Source of the DNA: Limonium bicolor
Lineage: Eukaryota > Streptophyta > Magnoliopsida > Caryophyllales > Plumbaginaceae
Assembly (NCBI GenBank): GCA_023374045.1
Contig: CM041778.1
Location: 292,431,533-292,495,532, forward strand
DNA: 64,000 nt
Direction: 5' to 3'
The notes beneath the pieces are model-generated. The model saw only the letters and a list, made by a program, of their open reading frames with translations, was not told the origin of the DNA and did no database searches. The position numbers and the translations under genes are program-made. How positions within the stretch are numbered: the first letter of the stretch is position 1; the number at the start of each line of letters is the position of its first letter. Below are positions 1 through 11,255 of this stretch, piece by piece.

Positions 1-1268
1 TGGACCTTGTAGTCCACGGACAGGTAGAGAAAACATCTTCAATGTTGAATTTTCATGCATCCGCGTTCGAATTGCCCAGGGATTACTACTTTTACAATAC
101 TGTTAAACTGGTCCACATCCAGTCTTAGTTTCATCTATTCCTCTCGTTGTTCTGATTGGATTCGTGAACTGGTCTTTCTCCAGTTGGGAGAGTTATTTTG
201 CTTAGCCCTAACCCCTCGTGACTATGGCTTGATAATTGTCTCCGCTGTTGCGTTCGCGTCCAAACCCCGACGAGTTTGAATATCCCTTCTACTCATCTAT
301 TACAAGATAAAAGCCGTCGGCCCAATGGTTGACCTCATTTCTGTTGCCTATTTATTGGGACTGATGCTCTGCTGAGTGTTGGTTGTGTTTCGGGATACTT
401 GCAGGAAATCAGAACATTGTATTTGGGTCCTGGTTATCTTAAAGTCTCCATTCTTCCTTTGTTATACACAGATTACTTTATCTTGCATAATCAATGAGCT
501 AACCTGATTCTGTTTGCTCATTTTGGTTGCACTAACATTTGCAGGAAACCTTGCACCCTCTTGTCGGTATAAAAATTCTAACCCTCATTATCTGTTGTCC
601 ATTTCCTGATGTGGGTGCCTATAGATTGAATGTCTGCTGGGAATACTTAGTCTATAAGAACTAACTGCTCTCAATATTTAGATATTTGCTTGACTGTGTT
701 CCTTGGTCCTGGTTCACGACTCATACTACTGCAACTTACCTGCTGTTTGAATTACTTACCGAATTTGAGTCCCGAGATGTTGGTTCACAATTCTAGGAAA
801 GTGGAAGAGAATTAATGGGAGATTTTAGGGGTAAAGCACTCCTGTTGTTTGCTTGATAACTGGTAGAATGAGTATCAATCTGTTACACCTCTCAGTTTAA
901 GTGGTATTTCAGAGCATGAATTTATTCACAAACTTCAAAACAGAAAACCGATAGGGGTTTAGTTTAACTGCTCTTAATTCGATTACTTCTTCAGTGTGCT
1001 TATCTAGACATAGTTTAAATCTGGTTTAAGAAAAGAGTTTTCTCTGATCCCAACAGCAAACCGTGCTCATAATCTACTGCAATGCTCATGATCCGATATC
1101 TTCATGCTTTTTTATTATTTCTCAACTGTGATCTGTATTTCACTCATGCCTTAGCCACTCTGTATATATCCATGCTTCATGTTCGTTTTCCTTTTCTGAA
1201 ATTTCTATTTCACTGTTTGACTTTGACCACTCTATTTAAGCCCTAGTTACTAGACCTTTAGGACCAAG

Positions 1269-1487
1269 CCCTTAGGATAGTGGAGTCCCCCCTGGTCTGA
1301 TAGACTATCGGCCTATCTCATGGTGGTGACATCCTAGACCTTAAAACACACATTTATGTATATAAGCACACAATAATCCCTTTAGGATAGAGAGTGTTCC
1401 CCTGGCCTGATAGACTATTGGCCTATCTCATGGCGGTAACATTCTAAACCCTAAAATGCACCTAATATATGTATTATATGTAATTAA
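1269..1487 (+). repeat. Two-unit repeat of about 109 bp in LTR 1
   Basis: Two diverged units begin at 1269 and 1378. Each carries TTAGGATAG, then CCCCTGG, then CTGATAGACTAT and GGCCTATCTCATGG in the same order. The same pair lies at 21709-21927 in LTR 2 and about 42130-42350 in LTR 3, so the duplication predates the array. Confidence 0.75.
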
Positions 1488-1659
1488 CCACCTCATTCTC
1501 GTTCCAGATCTTCAAAATCCCTTTGACTCGAAACTTAGTTGCCAGCACATCTTCTTGCCCTCCATCCTCAAAATTCAAAAATTGTCTCTCATTACCACAA
1601 CCTTTTTGTAAATTCATATTGTAACCTTTTAGTAGTAAACTCATTTTCTCCAATTTTTC

Positions 1660-2530
1660 TCAGCAAAACTTGGCCCGTCCCCAAAATCAGCCCATCTCAT
1701 AATCTGGCCCGTCGCACAACCCGGCCCACTGTATAACCCGACCCAATTCCACCAAATCCGGCCCAGTTACTCAAGACCCAGCTGAGCCCAAAAGTCCAAC
1801 CAATGCACATTAAGCCCACGGCCCGCATCCAGGAAACCCACAACCCAAATCCAAAACCCACGGCCCAAGCCCAGAAAACTCACAGCCCAAAACCCGAATT
1901 CAAAAACCCAATACCCGACCCAGAAGCCCACAACCCGAAGCTTGAAGCCTGCAAAAATCATGGCCCGACTCCACTACATCCGGCCCAATTGCCTCGACCC
2001 GGCCCGACATCCACCTGGGCATTCTCTGCCTCGATCCGGCCCGACTCCACTACATCCATATCCAAATCGGCCCTTTACCCGTACTCGGCCCATTACTGAT
2101 ATCCATCCTGAAGCCCACTCCGCCCAAACAGAGCCCAAACTCTCGGCCCAATTCCACCAATCCGGCCCAGTTACTCAAGACCCAGCTGAGCCCAAAAGTC
2201 CAACCAAATCACATTAAGCCCAAACGGCCCACCACCGGCCCAATACTCACACTCGGCCCAATACTCACACTCGGCCCAAAACCCACACTCGGCCCAAAAC
2301 CCACACTCGGCCCAAAAACCACACTCGGCCCAAAACCCACACTCGGCCCAAAACCCACACTCGGCCCAAATACACATCCGGCCGAATACCCATCCGGCCC
2401 AATTCATCAGCCCGATCTAAATTCCATACTCAACCCAACCCAAAACCAAAAAGATCAATCCAAATCCACAACCAAAACTTGAGCTCACAAAAATCAGCCC
2501 AAGCCTCGGCCCAAATTCGGTCCAAGCCCA
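1660..2530 (+). promoter_or_regulatory. GGCCCA-dense block in LTR 1
   Basis: This C-rich, G-poor stretch contains dozens of GGCCCA or AGCCCA hexamers spaced roughly every 10 to 30 bases, nearly all in the same orientation. GGCCCA/TGGGCC is the plant site II motif bound by TCP transcription factors, so a regulatory role is possible, but that role is inference. Short ORFs on both strands here come from base composition and the 18-bp repeat and are not genes. Equivalent blocks lie at about 22100-22970 and 42530-43400. Confidence 0.5.
2241..2370 (+). repeat. 18-bp minisatellite inside LTR 1
   Basis: Seven tandem units built on CACTCGGCCCAAAACCCA occupy this stretch. The first two units carry the variant AATACTCA, and the downstream edge decays into TACACATCCGGCC. 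Because the unit length is divisible by three, it produces spurious repetitive ORFs on both strands. Confidence 0.85.
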
Positions 2531-3135
2531 CACAAGTCAAACCAAGTCCACACAAGTCAAAACAAGTCCACAAATGTCAAACCTTGACCAAAAATGTCGA
2601 CTTTGACCGAATTTTGACCTTGACCTAATTTTGACCTTGACCCAACTTTGACCCAACCCGAACTTCAATCTAGTTCAAGCCTGAGCCTCAATCCAGTTCA
2701 AACTCGACCTCAATCCAAACCGACTTCATCCAGCTCAAACCCAAATACATTTCACCCAATCCACACTCAACTTGTAATTTCCTTTCAAAAATCAAAAACC
2801 AAAAAGAATTTCAAACCATCGCTTTATTCAAATTTCATCGAGTTTTCAATGAAACCATTTTGTGGAATTTTAGAGGAAAAACTTTTCTCACATCACAGAA
2901 AACTCTTCTCAAACGCAGAAAGTTCTTCTCACATATACAGAAAGTTTTCTCCCAAAACATTTCTCAAAATCAGTGCTTCTTCATAGAGAATTCCGAACAA
3001 CTTCAAAGATTTTCTAACTCAGTTTTCAAACTCCAAAATAAAATCGTTTTCGGGGAGCAAGAAATGTCTAACCCCTTCAAAACATTTCCTCCATGGTTAG
3101 AACATCACTTGTCTTCCTTCCCAAAATAAAAATCC

Positions 3136-3290
3136 GAGGCGGGGCACTGGGGTTATAACCTCCCTTGTCGCAGTCTGGATCTCTTTAGGTGGGGCATTAG
3201 GGTGACAAACCTCCCCTAATTGCAGCCTAGATTTTTACAAGGCGGGGTGCTAGGGAAGTAACGACCTTCCTAGTTGCAGCCGGGATTTTA
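3136..3290 (+). repeat. Three-unit repeat of about 52 bp in LTR 1
   Basis: Units begin at about 3136, 3187 and 3239. Each opens with GGYGGGG, passes through a CCTCCC- or CCTTCC-like core, and closes with TTGCAGYC or TCGCAGTC followed by a GGAT or AGAT sequence. Matching triplets occur at 23579-23730 and 44003-44154. No function can be read from it. Confidence 0.8.
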
Positions 3291-4578
3291 GAATCGTCTA
3301 ACTCCCTTCCGCCCGATTTCAATGTTTTCGGTTTTTAATGTTTTAAAACCCGGGAGTTAGAGACGTTATTGGGGTTCGACAGAGAACATCTCATTCATGG
3401 TGTTTCTCTCTGAATCCTATTTTTCGACATAAATTCATTGCCCCATCTTTCGAGCCTCGGCGCTTATTATTAGTTAAGTGTCGTGTTCGAGGGGGTACAT
3501 AGGGTAATCCCTTGGGATTATCCGCCCTTTTACAACAAAAAATGATTTTTCGGTCCTAAAAGCTTTAAGAGAGACAATTCTGAATAAACCAATCTAACAT
3601 TTCCATTAGAGCTCTAGGATCATAAACACTTCTCAACCCTCCTCTGAACCAATTCTAAGTCACATAGGACTTCCAATTCTTGAGGACTCCTAGAAACCTT
3701 AAACATCTTCAAAACCCGAATACCTGCAAACCAAATATCCTCTTCCATACTCGATCATCCTTAAAACCCGATTTGCTCCTCAACACATTCAACTTTCCAA
3801 GACACCTCAAGAACCCGACCATTTCAAAATTCGAACTTCGCAAACACGAAAAACTCCTCAAATCAGCCAAGTGATCCAAATACCTCTTGACTCCACCAAA
3901 ATGACCAACATGCCCCTTTACTCCTCAAAACTCCCATCATTCTCTTAATCCCGTGAAGGCCCAAAACAACCTCAAATCTCTCAGAGCATTCAAAACCTCT
4001 CAAACACTTCAACCAGACCAACTCCAATACCGGCCTCATCCTCACCCCTCACTCAATCCTATCCTTGGCTTTTTAAGTGAATCTCTCTAATAAGGTTTTG
4101 AAAGAAGGCAATCCCGACAATTGGAGACCGAGGTTTCCTCGGGCACCAATCCGAAGTCGTGGTCGTTGCCACTTCATCTAAGGTTGTAAAACCCAGTGCG
4201 AACCCACACAGGATCTCTACTAATTATCAGATAAGTCCTATCCATATGCAACCCCTCAGTCAGAGTCAACCAACGGTTCTTAGAACCCTCCTTCCCTCCC
4301 TCCCTTTCCTAGTTCCTTAGGTCAAACTAGGTGGCGACTCTAGTCTAATTTCTCCCCTTAGGGCATAAGTCCGCGTGGGGCCCATGGAGGGCGGGGTGTA
4401 GTGCTCACTAGCATTCCCATAAGCTTTCTGGGAAAGACGGACGATGTAGTAGGTATTTGAGGGATGCCAGAACAACGGGTTTTCACCCTCCACAGAATGG
4501 CATTTCTAGGATCTAGGCTTCTCAGCTAGTCCATATTAGATAGACCCCCCCTCATACCGAAAATCACCCTCCACAGAA

Positions 4579-4596
4579 TGGTGACTCTGCTGGGGA
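4579..4596 (+). other. Primer-binding site, Ogre copy A
   Basis: The 18-mer TGGTGACTCTGCTGGGGA begins three bases after the LTR end. It starts with TGG, complementary to the CCA tail of a tRNA. Its form resembles the tRNA-Arg-type sites reported for Ogre elements, but the exact tRNA was not checked. It marks where minus-strand DNA synthesis would start. Confidence 0.8.
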
Positions 4597-6078
4597 AAAC
4601 TTGAGTAAGTTTTTCTCAAACTCAAGGAAGACTGAACTCCATTCAAAATTGTCGGGACTTCCCTACTTCTTTCAAAACCTTCAAGAGATTCATTTCAAAG
4701 CGCTGGGATTATTCTACTCCACACTTAAGAGTGTGTATCTGATGAGGACAGATAGGATTTATTAGATCCTCAACAAACATGACAACAATTGGGTTAATAA
4801 TTAGCTCACACTTAGAAAGAGACACACTTAGGATTGAATGAAGCTAACTTCCCTTCAGGTTAATAACAACCAATTGGAAATTACCGCCTTCAAGACAAAA
4901 CAGTTAGTAAATAGGTTGCTTGTTTCTTCTATGGTTTATTTACCGCATTCATGTTATTGCTTGTTGCGGGGTGAGACAGTCACTGACCTACACCATTACC
5001 GCTACTTTACTTTACAAGTTGTGAATGCATGGGTAGCTTAGGACATGCATTCCTCTGTGTCACCCCTATTTCCACGAGTCACGGCATCCCAATCGGTCCA
5101 CGATTGATTTCCTATGAGTCGGGTCACTCATTGAGTGGTTAAGCCCGCGAGGCGAGACGGTCACCGACCTACGCCCTGAAGACTCATGATCCAAAATTAT
5201 CCTCCATATCCGAGTCAAAGCCAGCATATAGTGAACTCTGAGCCTTCAGTGTCCAGCTGCCTAATCCGGTGTCTAGGACGGGTTTTATGGGTAGTCACCC
5301 CCTTGTATGCCGCCTGTCTGACCACCCTTCTGCCTTACCCCGAAGATTGCATGGGCTCTGTTCTCCATTGTTCCTCTGCACCACGGGTGTCTCTAGAGCC
5401 CAATGTCACGCTACACGTCCATAGAGGATCCCGTATTTACCGGATACCCATACATGGCACAACGTAGTCAGTGAATAATTTGGACTTTAGACACACCTGA
5501 CCGTGCAGATGACGAGAGACCCGTTCCCATGCAGTACTTCCCCAAGTTTCCCAAAAGCGAGTATGTTGTGATAATCACCGGCCGTGGCCCGCGTGGCTTT
5601 ATGATGGATGTTGGTATAGGCCTGGAAGGTGATTATCCCAATCATTCGCACTCAGCTCCACATGAAAAAACAGCCACGATTTAATTTGAACAGTTTGCAT
5701 TGTGTGAAAAACCTCTCTTCAAACCCACTTGTTTACGCCTTCAAAATGTTCGGAATTCTCATTTAAACAAAGTTGTTTCAATCAACAAATATTTGGGAGT
5801 TCGTTGACGGCTTTTAAACCCTTTTTCAAGATCAAACACTGTTTTCAACCCCTTTTTCAAAAATCTTTTTCAAGGTCAAAGTTTTTTTCAAACCCTTTTC
5901 AAAAACCTTTTTCAAGATCAAAAATTGTTTTCAAACCCTTTTTGAAATTATCTTCCAAATCTAGCTTTCTGTTTCCAAAAACGAGGGTCGTACTAATATT
6001 GCTTAAACTGCTATCCCTTATTCTTGCTCACCACTTTCTTCCCCTTTTCTTTATTTGTTCAATTTTGCAGGATTAACC
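4597..6078 (+). other. Untranslated leader of Ogre copy A
   Basis: No convincing coding frame is present in this leader of about 1.5 kb. A diverged direct repeat around GAGACRGTCACYGACCTAC occurs at about 4970 and 5153. Between about 5812 and 5950 there are three diverged units of roughly 45-50 bp rich in TTTTTCAA and CAAGRTCAAA. Just before ORF1 a long pyrimidine tract ends in TTTTGCAG at 6070, which looks like a splice acceptor. No donor could be assigned. Confidence 0.6.
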
Positions 6079-7425
6079 ATGTTCAACCGACTAGTGCCAG
6101 TGCCCGGGGAGGAGAAGAAACGCAGAAAGGCACAACAGAAACCAAAGAATGAAACAGCATCTGGGAGTCAGGGTCAAGTCTCGCCTTTTCAGCAAGAATT
6201 AATTAGAGAAAAGGAGTTTGGTCAAGAGCTTTTGAACCGTTGTATGGAGATGAAGAATACATGTGAGCCACTCTTGACAAGCCTTGCTCGCTTGTGCAAG
6301 GTCGACATAATCTATGAAGCGCTGTTTGAATCCGTCACCTATTGGGATCCAGTTGATCACTTGTACCGTTTCTTCCGAGAAGAACTGGTGATATTACCGG
6401 CGGAGTTGGACGCTTTCCTCAAAATAGAGCCTCACCAGAGAATGCCGATGATCCCTACAGAGCGGACTAGAACCCCAAGATTCGCAGCAGAGTTCTTAGA
6501 TGTAAGCCTATAGGAGGTCGAGAACTTCGGGAATATGGGATTGAGCTTACCGGAACTGTTGGAACGTTTTAGCCGACCTTACCGCTCGCTTAAGACCAGG
6601 AGACGGGTATTGGACCTTTGCATCATGGGTGTGTTTTTGTTCCGGCAGAGAGACCTCAGAATGAATCCTCAGGTCATCTACTTACTACATGCATTCGAAA
6701 AGGGACTGAGTGTCGGATCAGTAGCGGCCGCCGAAATCGTTCGGGCCTTAGACCATTGGAAAGAGATGGGAACCGCAGAGACCTTCTTTGTAGGAAGCCC
6801 CTTGCTACTTCAGGTTTGGCTTTTTGATCATTTGCACCTATTGCCAGTAGCACCCCATTACTCGGTAGTCAATATGGACACCCTTATGATGGCTAGGAGG
6901 CGAGAGCGCAAGCCGGAGGATGGCTGGAGAGCTCGGTTCCGTGACACCCATCTGATTTTCAAGCGCTGGGTCATTAAGGATTGGGATGTCCAAGGGGGAG
7001 CAGTCCAATCGGCAGGAAACAGCGGATTAATACTCATTGGCCTGGGCAAATTTATCACCATTTATCCTCAGAGGGCGATGCGCCAATTCGGGCGCGAGCA
7101 GACCATCCCGGGAGCCATCGAGTCAGGTTTCAGGAGCCATCAGTTTACTGATAGCGCGATTAGATATGTCATCGAAGCTTATGCCAATGGCTTAAAGTGG
7201 GCTGTTTACGCTAATAGGGAAACTTGTTTGGACCTTAGCGACGGATACAAGAATTGGCTCGACATAAGGATCAATCGGCAAGTCCGCTATCCCTACTCAC
7301 TCATTCATCCGGTGATCGTGCAGAAACCCGGCGCAATAGTCGAGAACTTGCAGCCCCCCATGTCGGCCTGTCAGCAAAGGAAGAAAGAGAGGAGGAACCT
7401 GAAGAGGAAGCAAGCGCTGGGCTGA
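6079..7425 (+). pseudogene. Ogre ORF1 (pre-gag protein), copy A, one in-frame stop
   Basis: This reading frame of about 448 codons lies between the leader and gag, the position of ORF1 in Ogre elements, whose function is unknown. The ATG at 6079 is chosen for its ACC context and because it directly follows the acceptor-like CAG. The N-terminus is strongly basic (EEKKRRKAQQKPK) and so is the C-terminus (QQRKKERRNLKRKQ). The middle is alpha-helical in character with motifs such as LLQVWLFDHLH. It vaguely resembles plant retrotransposon-associated proteins of the DUF7745 type, which I could not test. The only break is a TAG at 6511-6513. The frame is otherwise open, and the same TAG occurs in copy B. 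Confidence 0.75.
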
Positions 7426-8040
7426 CCCTTCCCATCGATCCTAGGTCTTAGGCGTATCCCCCTTTTTTTGTTTCACTTTGGATGTAATTCCCCATTTTCC
7501 CGTTATGAAATTCGGATATGTAATGACCTTTTATGTTTCGCTCGATATTATGTATTTCCCCTCTTAATTTAGATGTAATTCCCTTTTCCCATTATGAAAC
7601 TCGGCTATGTAATGACTATTTATTTTCTCTGAACTAATGTTATGTTTCCCCTATGAACTCGAATGTAATCCCTTATCTCCCACTATATTGCAACGGTAGT
7701 TAAGTAATGATAGCACGACCTTCGTTTGGAAATGGAAATCGGCTTGTGCGCCTTTTCCGCTTTATCTTTTTACAAAGGATTTAATTATTGAAATACCTCG
7801 TTTCATCAACATCGGGGATGACCTCCTTTTCACCTCTCCCTCTCTCACCTTTTAAGTTACATTCATACTGACATCTTCCATGCGTTCCATATTCCCTGGT
7901 ATCGCAGAAACCAACCAGAGCAGAGCAGAGCAAAGTGTCAGGAGTTTTCTTCCAATTTTGCCAACATTACTCGACTGTGGAAAAGAGACTCCCGAGGAAG
8001 GCTGGCTAGTGATACCGCGACTGAAACCTCGTCAGAAACC
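7426..8040 (+). repeat. ORF1-gag spacer with degenerate tandem repeat of about 90 bp
   Basis: Diverged units begin at 7481, 7572 and 7661, the last being partial. Each runs GATGTAATTCC, TTTCCC, TTATGAAAYTCGG, TATGTAATGAC. The rest of the spacer is pyrimidine-rich and non-coding. It includes a short AGAGC repeat at about 7917-7930, before the gag start. The same spacer separates the two frames in copy B. Confidence 0.7.
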
Positions 8041-9830
8041 ATGGACCAAAACCTGATCAATCCCACCGCCCCAGAAGGTGCCCTGGCAACCACAGCTATT
8101 GATGCGGGTGTAAGCGCAGTTGTAGGAGCTAGCGGCGGTAGCTCACGTCTTCCTGATCCAAGTATTCTCTACCGTATGCTAGAACAGTCAACAAGAAATG
8201 AGAACATGCTGAAGCAAACTGTTGAGAGGCTAGAGGAGCAATTGCGCCAAGAGAGGTCAGCCAAGGGAAAGGATCCATACCTTACTGACCCCGATGAGGA
8301 TTATATTGAGGACTCCTCCCCACACCCCAACAGAGTCTGGAGCAATCAAAACCCTATGTTCAACACCAACATACCACAACCGACCACAGGGAAAGAACGC
8401 ACCATCATCATCCACCCAGTCACCACAACTTTTCAAACGGCTGACCTACTCTCAGGAGCACCCCTGCCACCTCCAATCATGACCACGGTCCCTACAGTAC
8501 CAACCACCTTCCCCAGACTACCACCGTTCCCACCCGCTGGAGCCACTGTCCAAACAGCCCACCTATATCAAGCCAAACAACCAGAATTCATTCATCCCAA
8601 CTCACCACACCCTGACCCCATCCAACTCAATCAATACCAGTACACCACTCCCAGACATGCTGTCCGTTTTGAGGAGGCAATTCCCCAGACCCAACTGTTA
8701 CCCCAACCATCTAACCATCTGATTCATGGTTACAACCAAGCCCCGCCTGCTGAACATCTTCCACTTGACCTCAATCAAATGAAGAAATCCCTGAAAGAAG
8801 AGCTACTAGCGGAGATGCAGCTCGGGGAGAGAGCCAAGATGTTGGGTTTTCGTCAGTTCCAACTAAAGCCAAGCTCCAAATTGCCCGAAAATCTAAAACT
8901 GCCAGAAATCTCTAAGTACTCAGGGAAAGGGGACCCCAGACACACCATCTCGCCCAGTTTGACCGGGTCATGACTATGTATGGGCTAGATGACGAGATGA
9001 AGATAATCTGTTTCCCCAGTTATCTTGAAGGGTCAGCCCAAACTTGGGTATCAAAATGGATTTCTCAGGGAAGAAGTTGGAAGAGGTCTACCAGACTTTC
9101 GTGGAGCAGTACAGTTATAACACTCACCTAGGGGTCACCCGGAGAGACCTAGAAACCATGAGACCAAGAAATCATGAGACAGTGATGGAATTCATCACCA
9201 GATGGAGAGAGAAGGCGGGCCAGATGCTAGACCGGCCCAACGAAGATGAGCAAATAAGAATCATTATCGATTGCCTGGAAAACCCTTATTCAGACCATCT
9301 TAAGTCCCTCGGAATTTGTGATTTCCGACACTTGAAAGTTGCTGCCACTGCACTGCTGCAGAAGAACTGTCCCTAGCTGGACGTCTGAAGGGTTTGAATT
9401 TTCAAGGGTCAAACCCTAGAGGGATGAATTATCAGAATAGGCAGTCCAAGGCAGACACAATTGGAAAATCTCCCTACCCTACCCATCAACTAATCAATCC
9501 CAGCCACCAGTATTTCAAGCCCAAGTTAGTGGGTCAACTTCAAACTACTCTGCAACTCCACCGCCAAGCAGCTACCAGACTCAACCCAGAAGGAATTACA
9601 CCAGCTTAGGAATGCCAATGGACAAAGCCTATGAAAAGCTGAAGAAAAGTGGGTTTTTGCTGGGACACCCGAAACCCAAACCAGGAGTTACCCAGATGGG
9701 AACCAACCTTGCCAGTTTCTGTGAATACCACATGATCAAGGGACATGGTACTGAAAATTGCCGGGCCTTGCGGCATGCCATCCAGGACTTGATCGATGCA
9801 GGGGAGGTAGAATTCCCGAAAACTAATCCG
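8041..9830 (+). pseudogene. Gag region, copy A
   Basis: The N-terminal part has a short predicted coiled coil (about residues 45-75, with heptad-like RMLEQ and VERLEEQLRQE), then a Pro/Thr/Gln-rich stretch to about residue 260. A capsid-like core of the plant retrotransposon Gag type follows, with AQTWVSK and FITRWREKAGQ. A nucleocapsid-type finger CEYHMIKGHGTENC lies at 9720-9761, spaced C-x2-H-x4-H-x4-C, as in other Tat elements. Gag would package element RNA in virus-like particles in the cytoplasm. The frame is disturbed near 8944, 9054, 9355 and again near 9450-9610. Confidence 0.8.
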
Positions 9831-10690
9831 AACACTCAAAACAACTCTATCCCCAGGCATGTGAATATGATGAGCCTGATAGGAGAAGGAGAAGAAGAAT
9901 CGGATGTTAGCAGAATCATAAGGATCCATGCCATTGAGAATTCCTCTGAGCTGGGCAACCAGAGCACACCCCCTCAATCGTGCTATCTCCGGAGCTAGAC
10001 GCCTTCCGAGTTCATCGTCCAGAAATCCAGCATGATATTCAACCGCAAATGCATGAATATCTAGCAATGACGCATGAGATACGTGCTACAGTCGAGCGTC
10101 TAGTAGGACAAGGAAGGGTGTCCATCATCACCCTGCTGATAGTGGGACGGCAAATGGAAAAGAACCTTGAGTTACTCGTGAGACTGAATTTTGAGGCACG
10201 AGAGCTCTACAATACTATGAAAGCATTGGAGGTGGTAGAAGCTTGGTGCCGACAGAAGGTTGCCGAGAGGCGAGGAAGGAGATTTCGGAGTGCAGTGTCA
10301 TCCTGATCACCAACGAAGATGATGGTCCGCCTGCGGTAACCCCGATCAGGACACCTCTTTTGATCAAAGATGAAGATCTAAGTCAGACTCACCATCTTAC
10401 CCGTTCAGGAAAACACTACAAGCCGGTCGAGCTTGCTGAAGAGGCCGCGTCATTACCCCAGAAAGTGCATGATCTCACTCTGAGTGAATCGGAAAGTAAA
10501 TTGGCTGGAGAAGAAGAGTTGCTCAAGAAGTTGAAGAGCACGAGCATCCCAATCACAATCTGGTCCCTGTTGACCATGTCAGAGGAACACAAGAATGCAG
10601 TGGCCCGACATCTTAAAATGGATAAGAAACAAACGGTCAGTGTAGACACCATTGTAGCCCACTTGACCCAGACCCCTGCTATGGCAATCA
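9831..10690 (+). pseudogene. Linker between Gag and protease, copy A, unknown function
   Basis: About 280 codons separate the zinc finger from the protease. The first part is acidic (GEGEEESD). A helical segment follows, with RATVERLVGQG, MEKNLELLVRLNFEARELYN and WCRQKVAERRGRR. A more polar stretch with KKLKSTSIPITIW leads into the protease. I do not recognise a domain. It is present in both copies with nearly identical wording. Frames break near 9975 and 10281 in this copy only, so the segment was probably coding until recently. Confidence 0.55.
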
Positions 10691-11190
10691 CCTTCACGGA
10701 TGAGGAAATCTCCCGCCAGTCTGGACGAGCCCTTTACATATCTGTAAAAGTCGGGGGTTTCAATGTCCCCAAGACACTCATCGATGACGGTGCTGAAGTA
10801 AATGTCTGCCCGCTGCGTGTTGCTCGACACATGGGGTATAACGATCTCAAACCTGTGGAGATGACTTTAAGCGCATACGATAACAGCCACAGAAAAGTGT
10901 TGGGGATGATCACCCTGCCAATCCTAATCGAGGATGCCTCCTTCTCTATCGAAGTGATGGTCATCGATATTTCTTCCACCTTCAACTTACTGTTGGGCCG
11001 GAATTTCATTGACCAAATCAAGGGTGTGCCCTCGGTAGTCCACCAAAAGCTCAAGTTTAAGCACAGAGGACGGATCGTGAAGGTGCTAGGAGAAGCAAGG
11101 AATGAATCCCAACTGTTCGAGATCAAAGTGCCAGGTCAACGGGAGCTAACCCTTGGGGGGTTCACAGTGGCGAAACCGGCGCAGCAGGTA
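10691..11190 (+). pseudogene. Retropepsin-like aspartic protease, copy A
   Basis: The protease follows the pattern ALYISVKVGG, then TLIDDGAEVNVCP with the catalytic loop D-D-G-A at 10783-10794, then LLGRNFI about 70 residues later. Retropepsins usually have D-S/T-G, so an acidic second residue is noteworthy, although Tat elements vary here. The enzyme would process the polyprotein. This segment is open in copy A from 10243 to 11259. A sequence matching a strong plant 5' splice site, CAG|GTAAGT, sits at the C-terminal edge (11185-11193). Confidence 0.8.
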
Positions 11191-11255
11191 AGTCAAACTT
11201 CTTCATCACTCCTCTCTACTTCGACCCTAGTGTCTATAGCCCCGCATCACAGCAC

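Larger units (their letters stand above)
1..4575 (+). repeat. Ogre LTR 1, truncated by the window edge
   Basis: This is the last 4.6 kb of the first LTR, matching 20433-25004 and 40861-45429. About 1.29 kb of its start is outside the window, including the tRNA-like segment and TATA candidate seen in the other LTRs. It ends in CCACA and is followed three bases later by the primer-binding site. A near-copy of the terminal segment (CACCCTCCACAGAATGG) also lies about 80 bp upstream, near 4486. The boundary of LTR 3 against unrelated DNA shows that the second occurrence is the true end. The stretch near 4150-4300 differs from LTRs 2 and 3 by several short indels. Confidence 0.88.

Noticed and set aside
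2171..2407. Minus-strand ORF with a repeating ECGFWA peptide, also at 22614-22850 and 42837-43271
   Set aside because: It is the antisense translation of the 18-bp minisatellite, whose length is divisible by three. It has no other protein feature.
4486..4505. First CACCCTCCACAGAATGG as the LTR end
   Set aside because: LTR 3 continues past its copy of this motif and ends only at the second occurrence, where unrelated DNA begins.
5186..5467. ORF of 93 codons in the Ogre leader
   Set aside because: The equivalent region in copy B does not preserve the frame and there is no recognisable motif.
9606..10067. Minus-strand ORF of 153 codons opposite the Gag-protease linker
   Set aside because: It is a shadow of the plus-strand coding frame. 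The plus strand carries the zinc finger and matches both copies.
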